Origin: Sphingomonas sp. Leaf32
GTDB taxonomy: Bacteria; Pseudomonadota; Alphaproteobacteria; Sphingomonadales; Sphingomonadaceae
Direction: 5' to 3'
Assembly (NCBI RefSeq): GCF_001421765.1
Contig: NZ_LMLA01000001.1
Location: 310,001 to 374,000 of the forward strand
Length of the DNA stretch: 64,000 nt
The notes under the pieces are model-generated. The model was not told the origin of the DNA. It saw only the letters and a program-made list of their open reading frames with translations, and ran no database searches. Every line of letters starts with the position of its first letter. Positions within the stretch are counted from its first letter, which is position 1. Of the stretch, positions 9,331 to 17,937 are shown in pieces. A program made the translations under genes and the position numbers.

Positions 9331-10283
9331 CCGAGACCGAACGCAGGCGGGTGATCCCGCTCGCCACCCGCGCCGCCATCGCGTCGGTGACGATGGCCCT
9401 GTTCCTGCTGGGGCTGAAGGGGTTTGCCGCATGGCATACCGGGTCGGTCGCGATGCTGGGCAGTCTGGCCGACACCGCGCTCGACCTGCTCGCCTCGCTG
9501 GTGACGCTCTATGGCGTGCGCCTGGCCGCGACGCCGGCCGACCACGACCACCGGTTCGGCCATGGCAAGGCGGAGGCGCTGGCGGCGCTGTTCCAGGTCA
9601 TGCTCATCACCGCATCGGCGGCGGGGATCGGGTGGCGCGCCATCGCCGCGTTTGGCGCGCCGGGCGAGACGCAGGATGTCGAGTTCGGCATCGGCGTGTC
9701 GGTAATCGCGATCCTCGCGACCTTCGCACTGCTGGCGTACCAGAAATCGATCATCGACCGCACCGGATCGGTCGCGATCCGCGCCGACAATGTTCATTAC
9801 CAGTCCGACCTGCTGCTCAACCTGGCAGTGATCGTCGCGATGGTGCTGGACCAGATGTTCGGGCTGCGCGGCGCCGATCCGGTGATGGGCATCCTGATCG
9901 CGCTGTGGCTGGGCTGGGGCGCGTTCCAGGCGTCGAGCCAGGCCATCGACCAGTTGATGGACAAGGAATGGCCGGAAGAGGAGCGCCAGGCATTCCTCGA
10001 CGTCGCCGCCCGACAGGACGGCCTGCGCGGCATCCATGACTTTCGCACCCGCCGGTCGGGCAGCCACGACTTCGCGCAGTTCCACATGGAGGTCGCGCGC
10101 GACATGACCGTGGCCGAGGCGCATGACGTGGTCGAGGGCGTGGAGCGGGCGCTGCGACAGGCGTTCCCCAAGGTCGAGGTGCTGATCCACCTCGATCCCG
10201 AAGGCCATGTCGACACCGACAACCCGCTGGTCGAGGCGGACGTGACGCCGCACTGGTTCGGCAAGCGCGTGGGGAGCCTGTGA
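9327..10283 (+). CDS. cation diffusion facilitator (CDF) family metal exporter
   Basis: A 318-residue proton-coupled divalent metal exporter (Zn/Fe/Mn/Cd not distinguishable). The first transmembrane part has the paired-acid site SLADTALDLLAS; DHDHRFGHGKAEALAAL is the family signature loop, and the second metal motif is NVHYQSDLLLN. About residues 205-318 form the cytoplasmic C-terminal domain, with FRTRRSGSHDFAQFHMEV. The start is taken as GTG at 9327, overlapping the pdxH stop (GTGA); no ATG fits the protein's start. It is translationally coupled to pdxH and to the next gene. Confidence 0.9.
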   Translation: MTETERRRVIPLATRAAIASVTMALFLLGLKGFAAWHTGSVAMLGSLADTALDLLASLVTLYGVRLAATPADHDHRFGHGKAEALAALFQVMLITASAAGIGWRAIAAFGAPGETQDVEFGIGVSVIAILATFALLAYQKSIIDRTGSVAIRADNVHYQSDLLLNLAVIVAMVLDQMFGLRGADPVMGILIALWLGWGAFQASSQAIDQLMDKEWPEEERQAFLDVAARQDGLRGIHDFRTRRSGSHDFAQFHMEVARDMTVAEAHDVVEGVERALRQAFPKVEVLIHLDPEGHVDTDNPLVEADVTPHWFGKRVGSL

Positions 10284-11068
10284 TGGCGATGCCGTTCACC
10301 GTGGTCGATGCGTTCGCCGACCGGCCGTTCGCGGGCAATCCGGCGGCGGTGATGCTGCTCGACGCATGGCCCGACGATGCGCTGCTCCAGTCGATCGCGC
10401 TGGAGCATAATCTGTCGGAGACGGCGTTCGCGGTTCCCATGACCGATGGCGAGGCCGACTACGAACTGCGTTGGTTCACGCCGACGGTCGAGATCGCGAT
10501 GTGCGGCCATGCGACGCTGGCGAGCGGCCATGTGCTGATGGGGACAAGCGACGTGGTGCGCTTCGCCACGCGCAAGGCGGGCGTGCTGGTCGTGCGGCGC
10601 GCGGGCGATGGCTATACGCTCGACCTCCCGGTGACGCGGGTGGCGGCGGCGCCCGATCCGGCGCTGCTGGCGGCGCTGGGCTGCGAGGGTGAGGTGTTCG
10701 CCAGCATCGCGGGTGCGCAGGAGACCAGCATCATCCTGTTGCCCGACGCGGCGGCGGTCCGTGCCTGTGCCCCGGACATGGCGGCGCTGTCGGCCTGTCA
10801 CGTCATGGCGATCGTCACCGCGCCGGGCGATGTCGCGGACGTCGTCAGTCGCGTATTCGTACCCGCCTGGGGCGTGGACGAGGACCCGGTGACCGGATCG
10901 GCCCATGCCGCGCTCGCCCCGTTCTGGGCCGAACGTCTTGGCCGCGACAGCTTCACCGCGTTCCAGGCGAGCGCGCGGGGTGGGCATCTGACCTGCACGC
11001 TGGACGGCGACCGCGCGGTGCTGGGCGGGCAGTGCGTGACGGTGATGCGGGGCGAAATACTGGTTTGA
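10283..11068 (+). CDS. PhzF family isomerase/epimerase-like protein
   Basis: A 261-residue two-domain diaminopimelate-epimerase fold protein of the PhzF family. The N-terminus has FTVVDAFADRPFAGNPAAV, and ALEHNLSETAF carries the conserved Glu. The substrate-loop ELRWFTPTVEIAMCGHATLA and the second-half motif EDPVTGSAHAALAPFW are both intact. The ATG at 10283 shares a base with the CDF stop and follows GGGGAG. PhzF itself acts in phenazine synthesis, but no other phenazine gene is present, so the substrate is unknown; most genomic members are uncharacterised. Confidence 0.88.
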   Translation: MAMPFTVVDAFADRPFAGNPAAVMLLDAWPDDALLQSIALEHNLSETAFAVPMTDGEADYELRWFTPTVEIAMCGHATLASGHVLMGTSDVVRFATRKAGVLVVRRAGDGYTLDLPVTRVAAAPDPALLAALGCEGEVFASIAGAQETSIILLPDAAAVRACAPDMAALSACHVMAIVTAPGDVADVVSRVFVPAWGVDEDPVTGSAHAALAPFWAERLGRDSFTAFQASARGGHLTCTLDGDRAVLGGQCVTVMRGEILV

Positions 11069-11092
11069 TCGATCGAGTCTTCAGACAAAGCT

Positions 11093-11305
11093 GGTTCACG
11101 CGGAGGCGCGGAGGCCGCAGAGAGGGCGCGCTTCTGGAGATCATTTGCGATCGGGAGACGCTGCGTTCGCTGGAACCGCGTTAAGCGGCCGCTTGCACAG
11201 AAGACGGTGCAACGACCACTGTTCCCCCTTTGCGTCCTCTGCGCCTCTGCGCGAAAACCAATCTTCTTCTCCGCGCCTCCCCGCCTCCGCGTGATCCAAT
11301 TTCTT
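11093..11305. repeat. family A palindromic element (copy 1, composite)
   Basis: The left arm at 11093-11125 is built of GCGGAGG-type units. Two right arms, at about 11230-11259 and 11269-11297, are its near reverse complements, each ending in a CAAT(C/T)TTCTTC-like flank. The middle is unique. It fills the gap between the PhzF gene and the flavin oxidoreductase; I see no gene in it. Confidence 0.75.
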
Positions 11306-11366
11306 CCCCACCACCCCCAAGCAACGCTTCGGTAGCATTCCGCAACCGACACCCCATCTCTCTGCC

Positions 11367-12353
11367 ATGACCCGCTATTCGATGCTCGATCTCGTCCCCG
11401 TCCGGCAGGGGGGCACCCCGGCCGAGGCGCTGGCCGCCGCCGCCGACCTTGCCGCCCATGCCGAGGCGGAAGGGTTCCACCGCTACTGGGTGGCCGAACA
11501 TCATGGGATGCCCGGCATCGCCAGCGCGGCGACCGCCGTCGTGATCGGCCACATCGCCGCCGCGACCAAGACGATGCGCATAGGTGCGGGCGGCATCATG
11601 TTGCCCAACCATGCGCCGCTGAGCGTCGCCGAACAGTTCGGCACGCTCGACGCGCTTCATCCGGGGCGGATCGATCTCGGGCTGGGCCGGGCGCCGGGAT
11701 CGGACCAGATCGTGGCGCGCGCGATGCGCCGGACGCTGGACAGCGATCCCAACGCCTTTCCGCAGGATGTGGTCGAGCTGCAAAGCTATTTCGCCGATGA
11801 CGGCCGCACCGGCATCCGCGCGGTGCCGGGCGCGGGGGCGAAGGTTGATCTGTGGATATTGGGATCGTCGCTGTTCGGCGCGCAGCTGGCGGCGATGCTG
11901 GGGCTGCCCTATGCGTTCGCCTCGCACTTCGCGCCGGCGGCACTCGATCAGGCGCTGGAGGTGTATCGGCGCAACTTTACCCCCTCGGCCGTGCTCGACA
12001 AACCGTACGCCGCCGCCGCGTTCAACGTGCTGGCGGCCGATACCGACGACGAAGCCCGGCTGCTCGCCAGTTCGACCGAACAGATGTTCGTCGCGATCCG
12101 CACCGGCCAGCCGATCGAGCTGCCGCCACCGGTCGCGGGGTATCGCGAGCGGATCGGGACTCAGGGTAATGCGATCCTCGATCATGTGCTGGAATGTTCG
12201 GCGATCGGCGGGCCGGAGACGGTGCGGGCGGGTCTGGCGACGTTTATCGAGCGGACGCAGGTCGACGAGGTGATCGTCACCGGCGCGATGTTCGATCCGG
12301 CGGCGCGCAAGCGAAGTGCGTCGATCGCGGCGGCGGCGATGCGGGGGTTGTAG
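11367..12353 (+). CDS. LLM class (luciferase-like) flavin-dependent oxidoreductase
   Basis: A 328-residue TIM-barrel FMN-dependent oxidoreductase of the bacterial luciferase superfamily (MsnO8-like subgroup). It begins with YSMLDLVPV, then has the flavin-site [35 protein letters not shown] and [14 protein letters not shown]. The C-terminal [13 protein letters not shown] is usual for the group. The substrate cannot be read from sequence. Monocistronic: family A repeats lie upstream and a family D palindrome downstream. Confidence 0.9.
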   Translation: MTRYSMLDLVPVRQGGTPAEALAAAADLAAHAEAEGFHRYWVAEHHGMPGIASAATAVVIGHIAAATKTMRIGAGGIMLPNHAPLSVAEQFGTLDALHPGRIDLGLGRAPGSDQIVARAMRRTLDSDPNAFPQDVVELQSYFADDGRTGIRAVPGAGAKVDLWILGSSLFGAQLAAMLGLPYAFASHFAPAALDQALEVYRRNFTPSAVLDKPYAAAAFNVLAADTDDEARLLASSTEQMFVAIRTGQPIELPPPVAGYRERIGTQGNAILDHVLECSAIGGPETVRAGLATFIERTQVDEVIVTGAMFDPAARKRSASIAAAAMRGL

Positions 12354-12372
12354 GGCTTTACGAAAGTACGAC

Positions 12373-12482
12373 CCGTTCGTGCTGAGTAGGGGCTGAGCTT
12401 GCCGAAGACCCGTATCGAAGCACTGGCACAAGTCCTTCGATACGCCATTTCGACAAGCTCAATGGCTACTCAGGACGAACGG
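12373..12482. repeat. family D palindrome (copy 1)
   Basis: Arms start with CCGTTCGTGCTGAGTAG and end with the mirrored CTACTCAGGACGAACGG, with inner half-arms GAGCTTG(C/T)CGAA and TTCGACAAGCTC. It sits between convergent genes and may act as a bidirectional transcription stop. Confidence 0.8.
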
Positions 12483-12519
12483 TTTGCGGAACTGGCGTAT
12501 CGAACACGGGATTTGAAGG

Positions 12520-13887
12520 TCACGCAGCCGGCAGGCGCAGCCGCACCAGCAGCCCACCCAAATCCTCGCTCTCCTCCAGCGAAGCGGTGCCCTCGTAAAT
12601 CTCCGCCACGTCACGGACGATCGCGAGGCCGAGGCCGGTGCCAGGCTTCCCCGAATCCAGCCGCACGCCGCGGTCGAAGATGCGCAGCCGGTCGGCCTCC
12701 GGAATGCCGCGCCCGTCATCCTCGACCAGCAGTTCGACGAAGCCGGCATCGGCGCGCACGGTCACGAACACGCTGCCCCCGCCATATTTCGCAGCGTTCT
12801 CGACCAGATTGCCGAGGATTTCGTCGAGGTCCTGCCGCTCGATCCGGGCGATCAGGTCCTTCTTGCCGTCCACGTCGATGCGGACATTGGGATAGAGCCG
12901 GGCGACGGCGCGCTCGACCGCCTCGACCGATTCCCAGACGTCCGCCCGGCTGTGCGCCGATCCGCGTCGTCCGACCGCGCGGGCACGGGCGAGGTGGTGG
13001 TCGACCTGCCGCCGCATCGTCCGCGCTTCGCGAATGACGGTATCGGCGAGATCGTCCTGCCCGGCAGCCGACGCGTTCATGATGACGGTCAGCGGGGTCT
13101 TCAGCGCATGGGCGAGATTGCCGGCATGGCGCCGCGCTTCCTCCGCCTGCTTGTCGTTATGTTCGACCAGCGCGTTCAGTTCCTCGACCAGCGGAGCGAC
13201 CTCGGCCGGCATCGATCCCTCGACCCGCGCCGATTGCCCCGCACGCAGCCGGGCGATCGCGTCGCGGACGGCGCGGAGCGGCAGCAGGCCGTACCAGGTC
13301 TGCAGCGTCGCCATGACGATCAGCCCCAGCCCGAGCAGCGCGAACGATCGTACTAGCGTCTTGCGCAATGCGGCGATCAACCCGTCGAGCACGTCGCGCG
13401 ACTCGGCCACCTGGAACCGCCACACGGTCGGCGATCCGGGCAGGGTCAGGTCGCGTTCGACGATGCGCAGCTTCTGGTCGGGAAAGGGCTTCGCGTCATA
13501 GATATGGACGTCGGTATAGCGACTGCGATCGACCGGCAGCTTGCGGTCCCACAGCGAGCGCGACGGCCAGGTTTCGTGCCCCGGCCCGCTCACCTGCCAA
13601 TAGAGACCCGAATAGGGTTCGAGGAACCGCTGATCCGACAGTTGCCGGTTGAACGTCACCTCCCCGGTCGAATCGATCTCCGCCGACACGATCAGCGAGT
13701 TGAGGAGATATTCTAGGCCGTCATCGGTGTTGCGCGTGACCGCCGAAACCAGCACCCGGTCGAGCGCGAAGCCACCGCCGGCGAGCAGCAGCATGATCCA
13801 CAGCGCCGCGACGACGATCATCCGCCGCGACAGCGATCCCGTCACCCGGACATAGGTGCGCGGGGCAGGATCGGTGCCGATCGCCAT
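12520..13887 (-). CDS. two-component sensor histidine kinase (PhoQ/FeuQ-like)
   Basis: A 455-residue inner-membrane kinase. One membrane segment is near residues 24-42 (VVAALWIMLLLAGGGFAL) and another at about 180-200, with a periplasmic sensor of roughly 135 residues between. A HAMP-like linker precedes the acceptor box HAGNLAHALKTPLTVI. The ATPase domain has LVENAAKYGG (N box), VEDDGRGIPEADR (G1) and GTGLGLAIVRDVAEIY (G2). It lies 10 bases downstream of its response regulator. The operon with a PepSY protein suggests a PhoPQ/FeuPQ-type envelope-stress or divalent-cation sensor. Confidence 0.9.
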   Translation of the reverse strand: MAIGTDPAPRTYVRVTGSLSRRMIVVAALWIMLLLAGGGFALDRVLVSAVTRNTDDGLEYLLNSLIVSAEIDSTGEVTFNRQLSDQRFLEPYSGLYWQVSGPGHETWPSRSLWDRKLPVDRSRYTDVHIYDAKPFPDQKLRIVERDLTLPGSPTVWRFQVAESRDVLDGLIAALRKTLVRSFALLGLGLIVMATLQTWYGLLPLRAVRDAIARLRAGQSARVEGSMPAEVAPLVEELNALVEHNDKQAEEARRHAGNLAHALKTPLTVIMNASAAGQDDLADTVIREARTMRRQVDHHLARARAVGRRGSAHSRADVWESVEAVERAVARLYPNVRIDVDGKKDLIARIERQDLDEILGNLVENAAKYGGGSVFVTVRADAGFVELLVEDDGRGIPEADRLRIFDRGVRLDSGKPGTGLGLAIVRDVAEIYEGTASLEESEDLGGLLVRLRLPAA

Positions 13888-13897
13888 GGCGCGCCGA

Positions 13898-14587
13898 TCA
13901 GTCCTCCGCGCCCGCCGGCTTCGGCGCGCCCGGTTCGTCTAGACTGTAGCCGAGACCCCGGATCGTCGTGATGACGTCGGCGCCCAGCTTCTTGCGGATG
14001 CGCGTCACGAACACTTCGATCGTGTTCGAATCACGGTCGAAATCCTGGTCGTAGATATGCTCGATCAGCTCGGTGCGGCTGACGACCTTGCCCTTGTGGT
14101 GCAGCAGGTAGCTGAGCAGCTTATATTCCTGCGCGGTCAGCTTCACCGGCTCGCCCGCCTTGGTCACCTTGCCCGAGCGGGTGTCGAGCCGGATGTCGCC
14201 GGCGGTCAGTTCGGCCGAGGCATTGCCCGAGGCGCGACGGATCAGCGCGCGGAGGCGGGCGATCAGTTCCTCGGTCTGGAACGGCTTGGCGACATAATCG
14301 TCGGCGCCGGCATCCAGCCCGGCGACCTTGTCCGACCAGCTGTCGCGCGCGGTCAGCACCAGCACCGGGGCGGTGCGCCCCTCCTTGCGCCAGCGGTCGA
14401 GCACGGTCAGCCCGTCGACCTCGGGCAGGCCGAGATCGAGGATGATCGCGTCATAGGTTTCGGTGGACCCCAGGAAATGCCCCTCCTCGCCATCGGTGGC
14501 GAGGTCGACGGCATAGCCCGCGCCCTCCAGCGTGGCGCGCAGCTGGCGGCCGAGATTGGGTTCGTCCTCGACGATCAGGACGCGCAT
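13898..14587 (-). CDS. OmpR/PhoB-family response regulator
   Basis: A 229-residue transcription regulator. The receiver (1-115) has the acidic pair VEDEPN, phospho-acceptor region DAIILDLGLPEVDG, switch residues LTARD and the Lys in DDYVAKPF. The winged-helix domain (about 130-222) has VKLTAQEYKLLSYLLHHKG and the recognition stretch TIEVFVTRIRKKLG, ending IRGLGYSL. It is flanked by a PepSY protein upstream and its cognate kinase downstream, all on the same strand. Confidence 0.93.
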   Translation of the reverse strand: MRVLIVEDEPNLGRQLRATLEGAGYAVDLATDGEEGHFLGSTETYDAIILDLGLPEVDGLTVLDRWRKEGRTAPVLVLTARDSWSDKVAGLDAGADDYVAKPFQTEELIARLRALIRRASGNASAELTAGDIRLDTRSGKVTKAGEPVKLTAQEYKLLSYLLHHKGKVVSRTELIEHIYDQDFDRDSNTIEVFVTRIRKKLGADVITTIRGLGYSLDEPGAPKPAGAED

Positions 14588-14608
14588 CGACTGTTCTCCC
14601 CTATGTGT

Positions 14609-14911
14609 TTAACGGCTGCGGCCGGTGACCTGCCCGGTCCGCGCATCGACATCGACCCAGATCACCGCCCCATCGCGCAGGAACTTGAGCGTGTAAATCC
14701 CGCGGTCGGGATCATAGTCGAAGCCGAGATACTGGGCACCGCGCATCTGTGGCAGGACCCGGCGTTCGATCTCGCGCATCGGCAGGATGCGGCCCTCGGC
14801 CCGTGCGGCGCGCGCCGCCTGGTGATCGCGCAGCACCTGGTCGGGCAATGCCTGCGCATTTCCCGACACCGCCAGCAATCCCAGACCAAGGAACCGAACG
14901 ATCATCGACAT
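14609..14911 (-). CDS. PepSY-domain periplasmic protein
   Basis: About 100 residues. A Sec signal peptide (MIVRFLGLGLLAVSGNAQA) is followed by a small PepSY-like domain with YLGFDYDPDRGIYTLKFL and the ending VIWVDVDARTGQVTGRSR. Three in-frame ATGs (14923, 14911, 14905) are possible and none has a clear ribosome binding site; 14911 is used. It is the first gene of the operon with the two-component system. PepSY proteins commonly sit beside PhoPQ-like systems and are thought to modulate or report on envelope proteolysis; the role here is inferred. Confidence 0.8.
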   Translation of the reverse strand: MSMIVRFLGLGLLAVSGNAQALPDQVLRDHQAARAARAEGRILPMREIERRVLPQMRGAQYLGFDYDPDRGIYTLKFLRDGAVIWVDVDARTGQVTGRSR

Positions 14912-15009
14912 AGGGCGTGGCATAGGGGGGGAGCGTTGAACAGCCCGTGAATAGGGCAGACAGGCTGGCGTAACTTGCTTCGTTCGCGACTGCGGCTTAC
15001 CTGCCACAC

Positions 15010-16779
15010 ATGGCTGCACCGATATTGTCCTATGAGGGCCTTGGATTGATCCAGGGCAATGGCTGGTTGTTTCGCGGACTCGACATCCATGTCGGGCAGC
15101 GGGACCGGCTGGCGCTGATCGGACGCAACGGCGCGGGCAAGACGACGCTGCTGAAACTGATCGCCGGCGCGATCGATGCCGACGAAGGGCGGCGGACGAT
15201 CGTGCCAGGCACGCATGTCGTGCTGCTCGAACAGGACCCGCAGGTCGATGGCTATGCGACGTTGCGCGACTTCGCGCTGCGCGGGCCGCGCGCGCCGGCC
15301 GAGCATGAGGTCGACGCCATCGCCGACCAGCTCGGCATCGACCTGAACCGGGAGGCGGCGACCGCCAGCGGCGGCGAGCGGCGGCGGGCGGCGATCGCCC
15401 GCGCGCTGGCCGAGAATCCGGACGTGCTGCTGCTCGACGAACCGACCAACCATCTCGACCTGTCGGCGATCGAATGGCTGGAGGAATGGCTGAACCGCTT
15501 CAACGGCGCGTTCATCGTCATCAGCCACGACCGTACGTTCCTGACGCGGCTAACCAAGTCGACGCTATGGCTGGATCGCGGCGGTATCCGCCGGGCGGAA
15601 ATCGGGTTCGGCGGGTTCGAGGCGTGGATGGAACAGGCCGCCGCCGAGGAAGAGCGCGCGGCGCAACGGCTCGACGCCAAGCTGAAGATCGAGGAGCATT
15701 GGCTCCACCGCGGCGTCACCGCGCGGCGCAAGCGCAACATGGGCCGGCTGGAAAAGCTGCACGAACTGCGCGCGCTCAGGGCGTCGATGCAGGGGCCGCA
15801 GGGCACCGCCAAGCTGGCGGTGGAGGCGGACGATACCAAGACCAAGGTCGTGATCGATGCCGAGCATGTGACCAAGGCGTTCGGCGACCGCACCGTGCTC
15901 AAGGACTTCTCGCTGCGGGTGCGGCGCGGCGACCGGATCGGCATCGTCGGCGGCAATGGCGCGGGCAAGACGACGCTGCTGCGGCTGCTGACCGGCGATC
16001 TCGAGCCGGATTCGGGCAGGATCATGCGGGCGCAGACGCTGGACGGGATCGTCATCGACCAGCAGCGCAAGCTGATGGCCCCGGAAAAGCGGGTGCGCGA
16101 CGTGCTGGCCGATGGCGGCGACTGGATCGAGGTCAACGGGTCCAAGAAGCACGTTCACGGTTATCTGAAGGAATTCCTGTTCGATCCGTCGATCGCCGAG
16201 GCGCGGATCGGCACGCTGTCGGGCGGGGAGCGGTCGCGGCTGTTGCTGGCGCGCGAGTTCGCCCGACCGTCGAACCTGCTGGTGCTGGACGAACCGACCA
16301 ACGACCTCGACCTCGAAACGCTCGACCTGTTGCAGGAGGTGATCGGCGATTATGCCGGCACGGTACTGATCGTCAGTCACGACCGCGACTTTCTCGACCG
16401 TACCGTCACGGTGACGCTTGGGATGGACGGCAGCGGCGATGTCGATGTCGTGCCGGGCGGCTACGCCGACTGGGTGGCGAAGCGGCGCGAACGCAGCGCG
16501 GCCAGGCCCAAGGCGAAGCCGGTCGAGGCTGCGCCGCCCAAGCCCAAGTCGACCAAGATGAGCTACAAGGACCAGCGCGACCTCGACATCCTGCCAAAGC
16601 GGATCGAGGAACTGGAAGCGGCGATCGCACGTGACGAGGCGCTGCTTGCCGATCCGGCGCTCTATGCGAAGGACCCGAAGCGGTTCGCGGCGCTGAACGC
16701 GCAAATCGAGAAGGCGCGGGTCGAGAAGGACGCGGCGGAGGAGCGCTGGTTGGCGCTCGCGGAGATGGCCGAGGCGTAA
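15010..16779 (+). CDS. ABC-F family ATPase (Uup-like)
   Basis: A 589-residue soluble protein with two ABC ATPase domains and no membrane segments. Walker A motifs are GRNGAGKTTLLKL and GGNGAGKTTLLRL; signatures are ASGGERRRAAIARAL and LSGGERSRLLLAREF; Walker B motifs are VLLLDEPTNHLDL and LLVLDEPTNDLDLETLDLL. The basic linker ARRKRNMGRLEKLHELR lies between them. A C-terminal coiled-coil of about 70 residues follows a Lys/Pro-rich hinge, as in Uup. Members act on ribosomes or on branched DNA (Uup); the DNA-binding-like C-terminal coil favours Uup. Confidence 0.9.
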   Translation: MAAPILSYEGLGLIQGNGWLFRGLDIHVGQRDRLALIGRNGAGKTTLLKLIAGAIDADEGRRTIVPGTHVVLLEQDPQVDGYATLRDFALRGPRAPAEHEVDAIADQLGIDLNREAATASGGERRRAAIARALAENPDVLLLDEPTNHLDLSAIEWLEEWLNRFNGAFIVISHDRTFLTRLTKSTLWLDRGGIRRAEIGFGGFEAWMEQAAAEEERAAQRLDAKLKIEEHWLHRGVTARRKRNMGRLEKLHELRALRASMQGPQGTAKLAVEADDTKTKVVIDAEHVTKAFGDRTVLKDFSLRVRRGDRIGIVGGNGAGKTTLLRLLTGDLEPDSGRIMRAQTLDGIVIDQQRKLMAPEKRVRDVLADGGDWIEVNGSKKHVHGYLKEFLFDPSIAEARIGTLSGGERSRLLLAREFARPSNLLVLDEPTNDLDLETLDLLQEVIGDYAGTVLIVSHDRDFLDRTVTVTLGMDGSGDVDVVPGGYADWVAKRRERSAARPKAKPVEAAPPKPKSTKMSYKDQRDLDILPKRIEELEAAIARDEALLADPALYAKDPKRFAALNAQIEKARVEKDAAEERWLALAEMAEA

Positions 16780-16840
16780 TCCTCCCCGGCACGGGGAGAG
16801 GCGCTTCCACTATCGAGACGCCCGCCGACAGCGAAGATGG

Positions 16841-16977
16841 ATTCACGCGATGGCGCGGAGACGCGGAGGGGGTTGCGCCCGGCGGCGTCTGCCGCCCTTC
16901 CTTCCCGGCCCTTGGGTCAGGTGAAGGCGCTGCCGCGCTTGAAGTCCTCTTCGCGTCTCCGCGCCTTCGCGTGAACC
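16841..16977. repeat. family A palindromic element (copy 2)
   Basis: The left arm ATTCACGCGATGGCGCGGAG and the right arm ending CGCCTTCGCGTGAAC are inverted copies around about 80 unique bases. The right arm abuts the stop codon of the DUF815 gene directly. No gene is visible in the 200-base gap. Confidence 0.75.
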
Positions 16978-17787
16978 CTACACCGCTTTCCCGTGCCGGC
17001 CGGCCAGCTCCGTCACATATTGCCACGCCACGCGGCCCGAGCGGCTGCCGCGCTTCGTCGCCCAGTTGATCGCTTCCTGCCCGTCGAACGGCAGGTCGTA
17101 GGCGGCACAGTAACGCTCGACGATCGCGACATAGTGATCCTGGTCGACGACGTGGAAGCCGAGCGACAGGCCGAACCGGTCGGCCAGCGCCAAGGCGTCG
17201 TCGATGCCGTCGCGCGGGTTGATGGCGCTGTCCTGTTCCTTGAGGTCGCGCGGGACCAGATGGCGGCGGTTGGCGGTGACGATCAGGCGGACATTGCCCG
17301 GCCGTCCCTCGGCCCCGCCCTCCAGCAAAGAGCGTAGCGCGCGACCGTCGGCGGGGGTGTCGAAGCCCAGATCGTCGACGAACACCACGAACGCGCGCGG
17401 CACGTCGGACAGCATCGCGAACAGGCGCGGCAACCCGGACAGCGCATTGGCCGCTGCCTCGACCAGCGCCAGTGCGCCGCCCTCCGCCTGCACCTGCCCG
17501 ACCGCCGCCTTGACCAGCGCCGACTTGCCGGTGCCGCGCGCGCCCCAGAGCAGCACGTCATGCGCCGCCGCGCCCGCCGCCAGCCGCGCCAGATTGTCGG
17601 TCAGCGCCGCCTTTTGCGCATCGATCCCGACCAGCCGGTCGAGCGCCAGCGGCCGGAACCCCCGCGCCGCGCGCAACACCGTTCCGTCCCAGCCATAGGC
17701 GGGATGGGTCAGCGGATCGGCGGCGGGTGGCGGTGGCGGCGACAGGCGTTCGAGCGCCTCGGCGATGCGGATCAGCGGATCGGTCAT
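16978..17787 (-). CDS. DUF815 family AAA+ ATP-binding protein
   Basis: A 269-residue P-loop ATPase. Walker A reads LLWGARGTGKSALVKA, Walker B FVVFVDDLGFD, and sensor-1 VRLIVTANRRH. Family-typical segments are LVGIDAQKAALTDNLARL before the P-loop and DRFGLSLGFHVVDQDHY plus KRGSRSGRVAWQYV near the end. The ATG at 17787 is chosen because upstream codons are in a repeat-derived stretch. Function is not established for DUF815 proteins; they resemble chaperone-like or MoxR-like ATPases. Confidence 0.88.
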   Translation of the reverse strand: MTDPLIRIAEALERLSPPPPPAADPLTHPAYGWDGTVLRAARGFRPLALDRLVGIDAQKAALTDNLARLAAGAAAHDVLLWGARGTGKSALVKAAVGQVQAEGGALALVEAAANALSGLPRLFAMLSDVPRAFVVFVDDLGFDTPADGRALRSLLEGGAEGRPGNVRLIVTANRRHLVPRDLKEQDSAINPRDGIDDALALADRFGLSLGFHVVDQDHYVAIVERYCAAYDLPFDGQEAINWATKRGSRSGRVAWQYVTELAGRHGKAV

Positions 17788-17822
17788 GCCCCCGCCCCTA
17801 GCGCAAACCCCGTCACCACGCA

Positions 17823-17906
17823 CGTCATCCCCGCGCAGGCCGGAATCTCCCCGTGGCAAAGGCGGCGCATCCGCCGCAGGAGACCCCAGCCTGCGCTGGG
17901 GTAACG
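17823..17906. repeat. family C palindrome (copy 1)
   Basis: CGTCATCCCCGCGCAGGCC at the left is mirrored by AGCCTGCGCTGGGGTAACG at the right, around GGCGGCGCATCCGCCGC, which is itself palindromic. It fills the 150-base gap before PrsT. Confidence 0.75.
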
Positions 17907-17937
17907 TTTGTTGCCGGCGGTCGGTTGGAGGCTCGGG

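Noticed and set aside
10280..10282. GTG start for the PhzF gene
   Set aside because: It would add a single Val/Met before the ATG at 10283, which has better spacing to GGGGAG.
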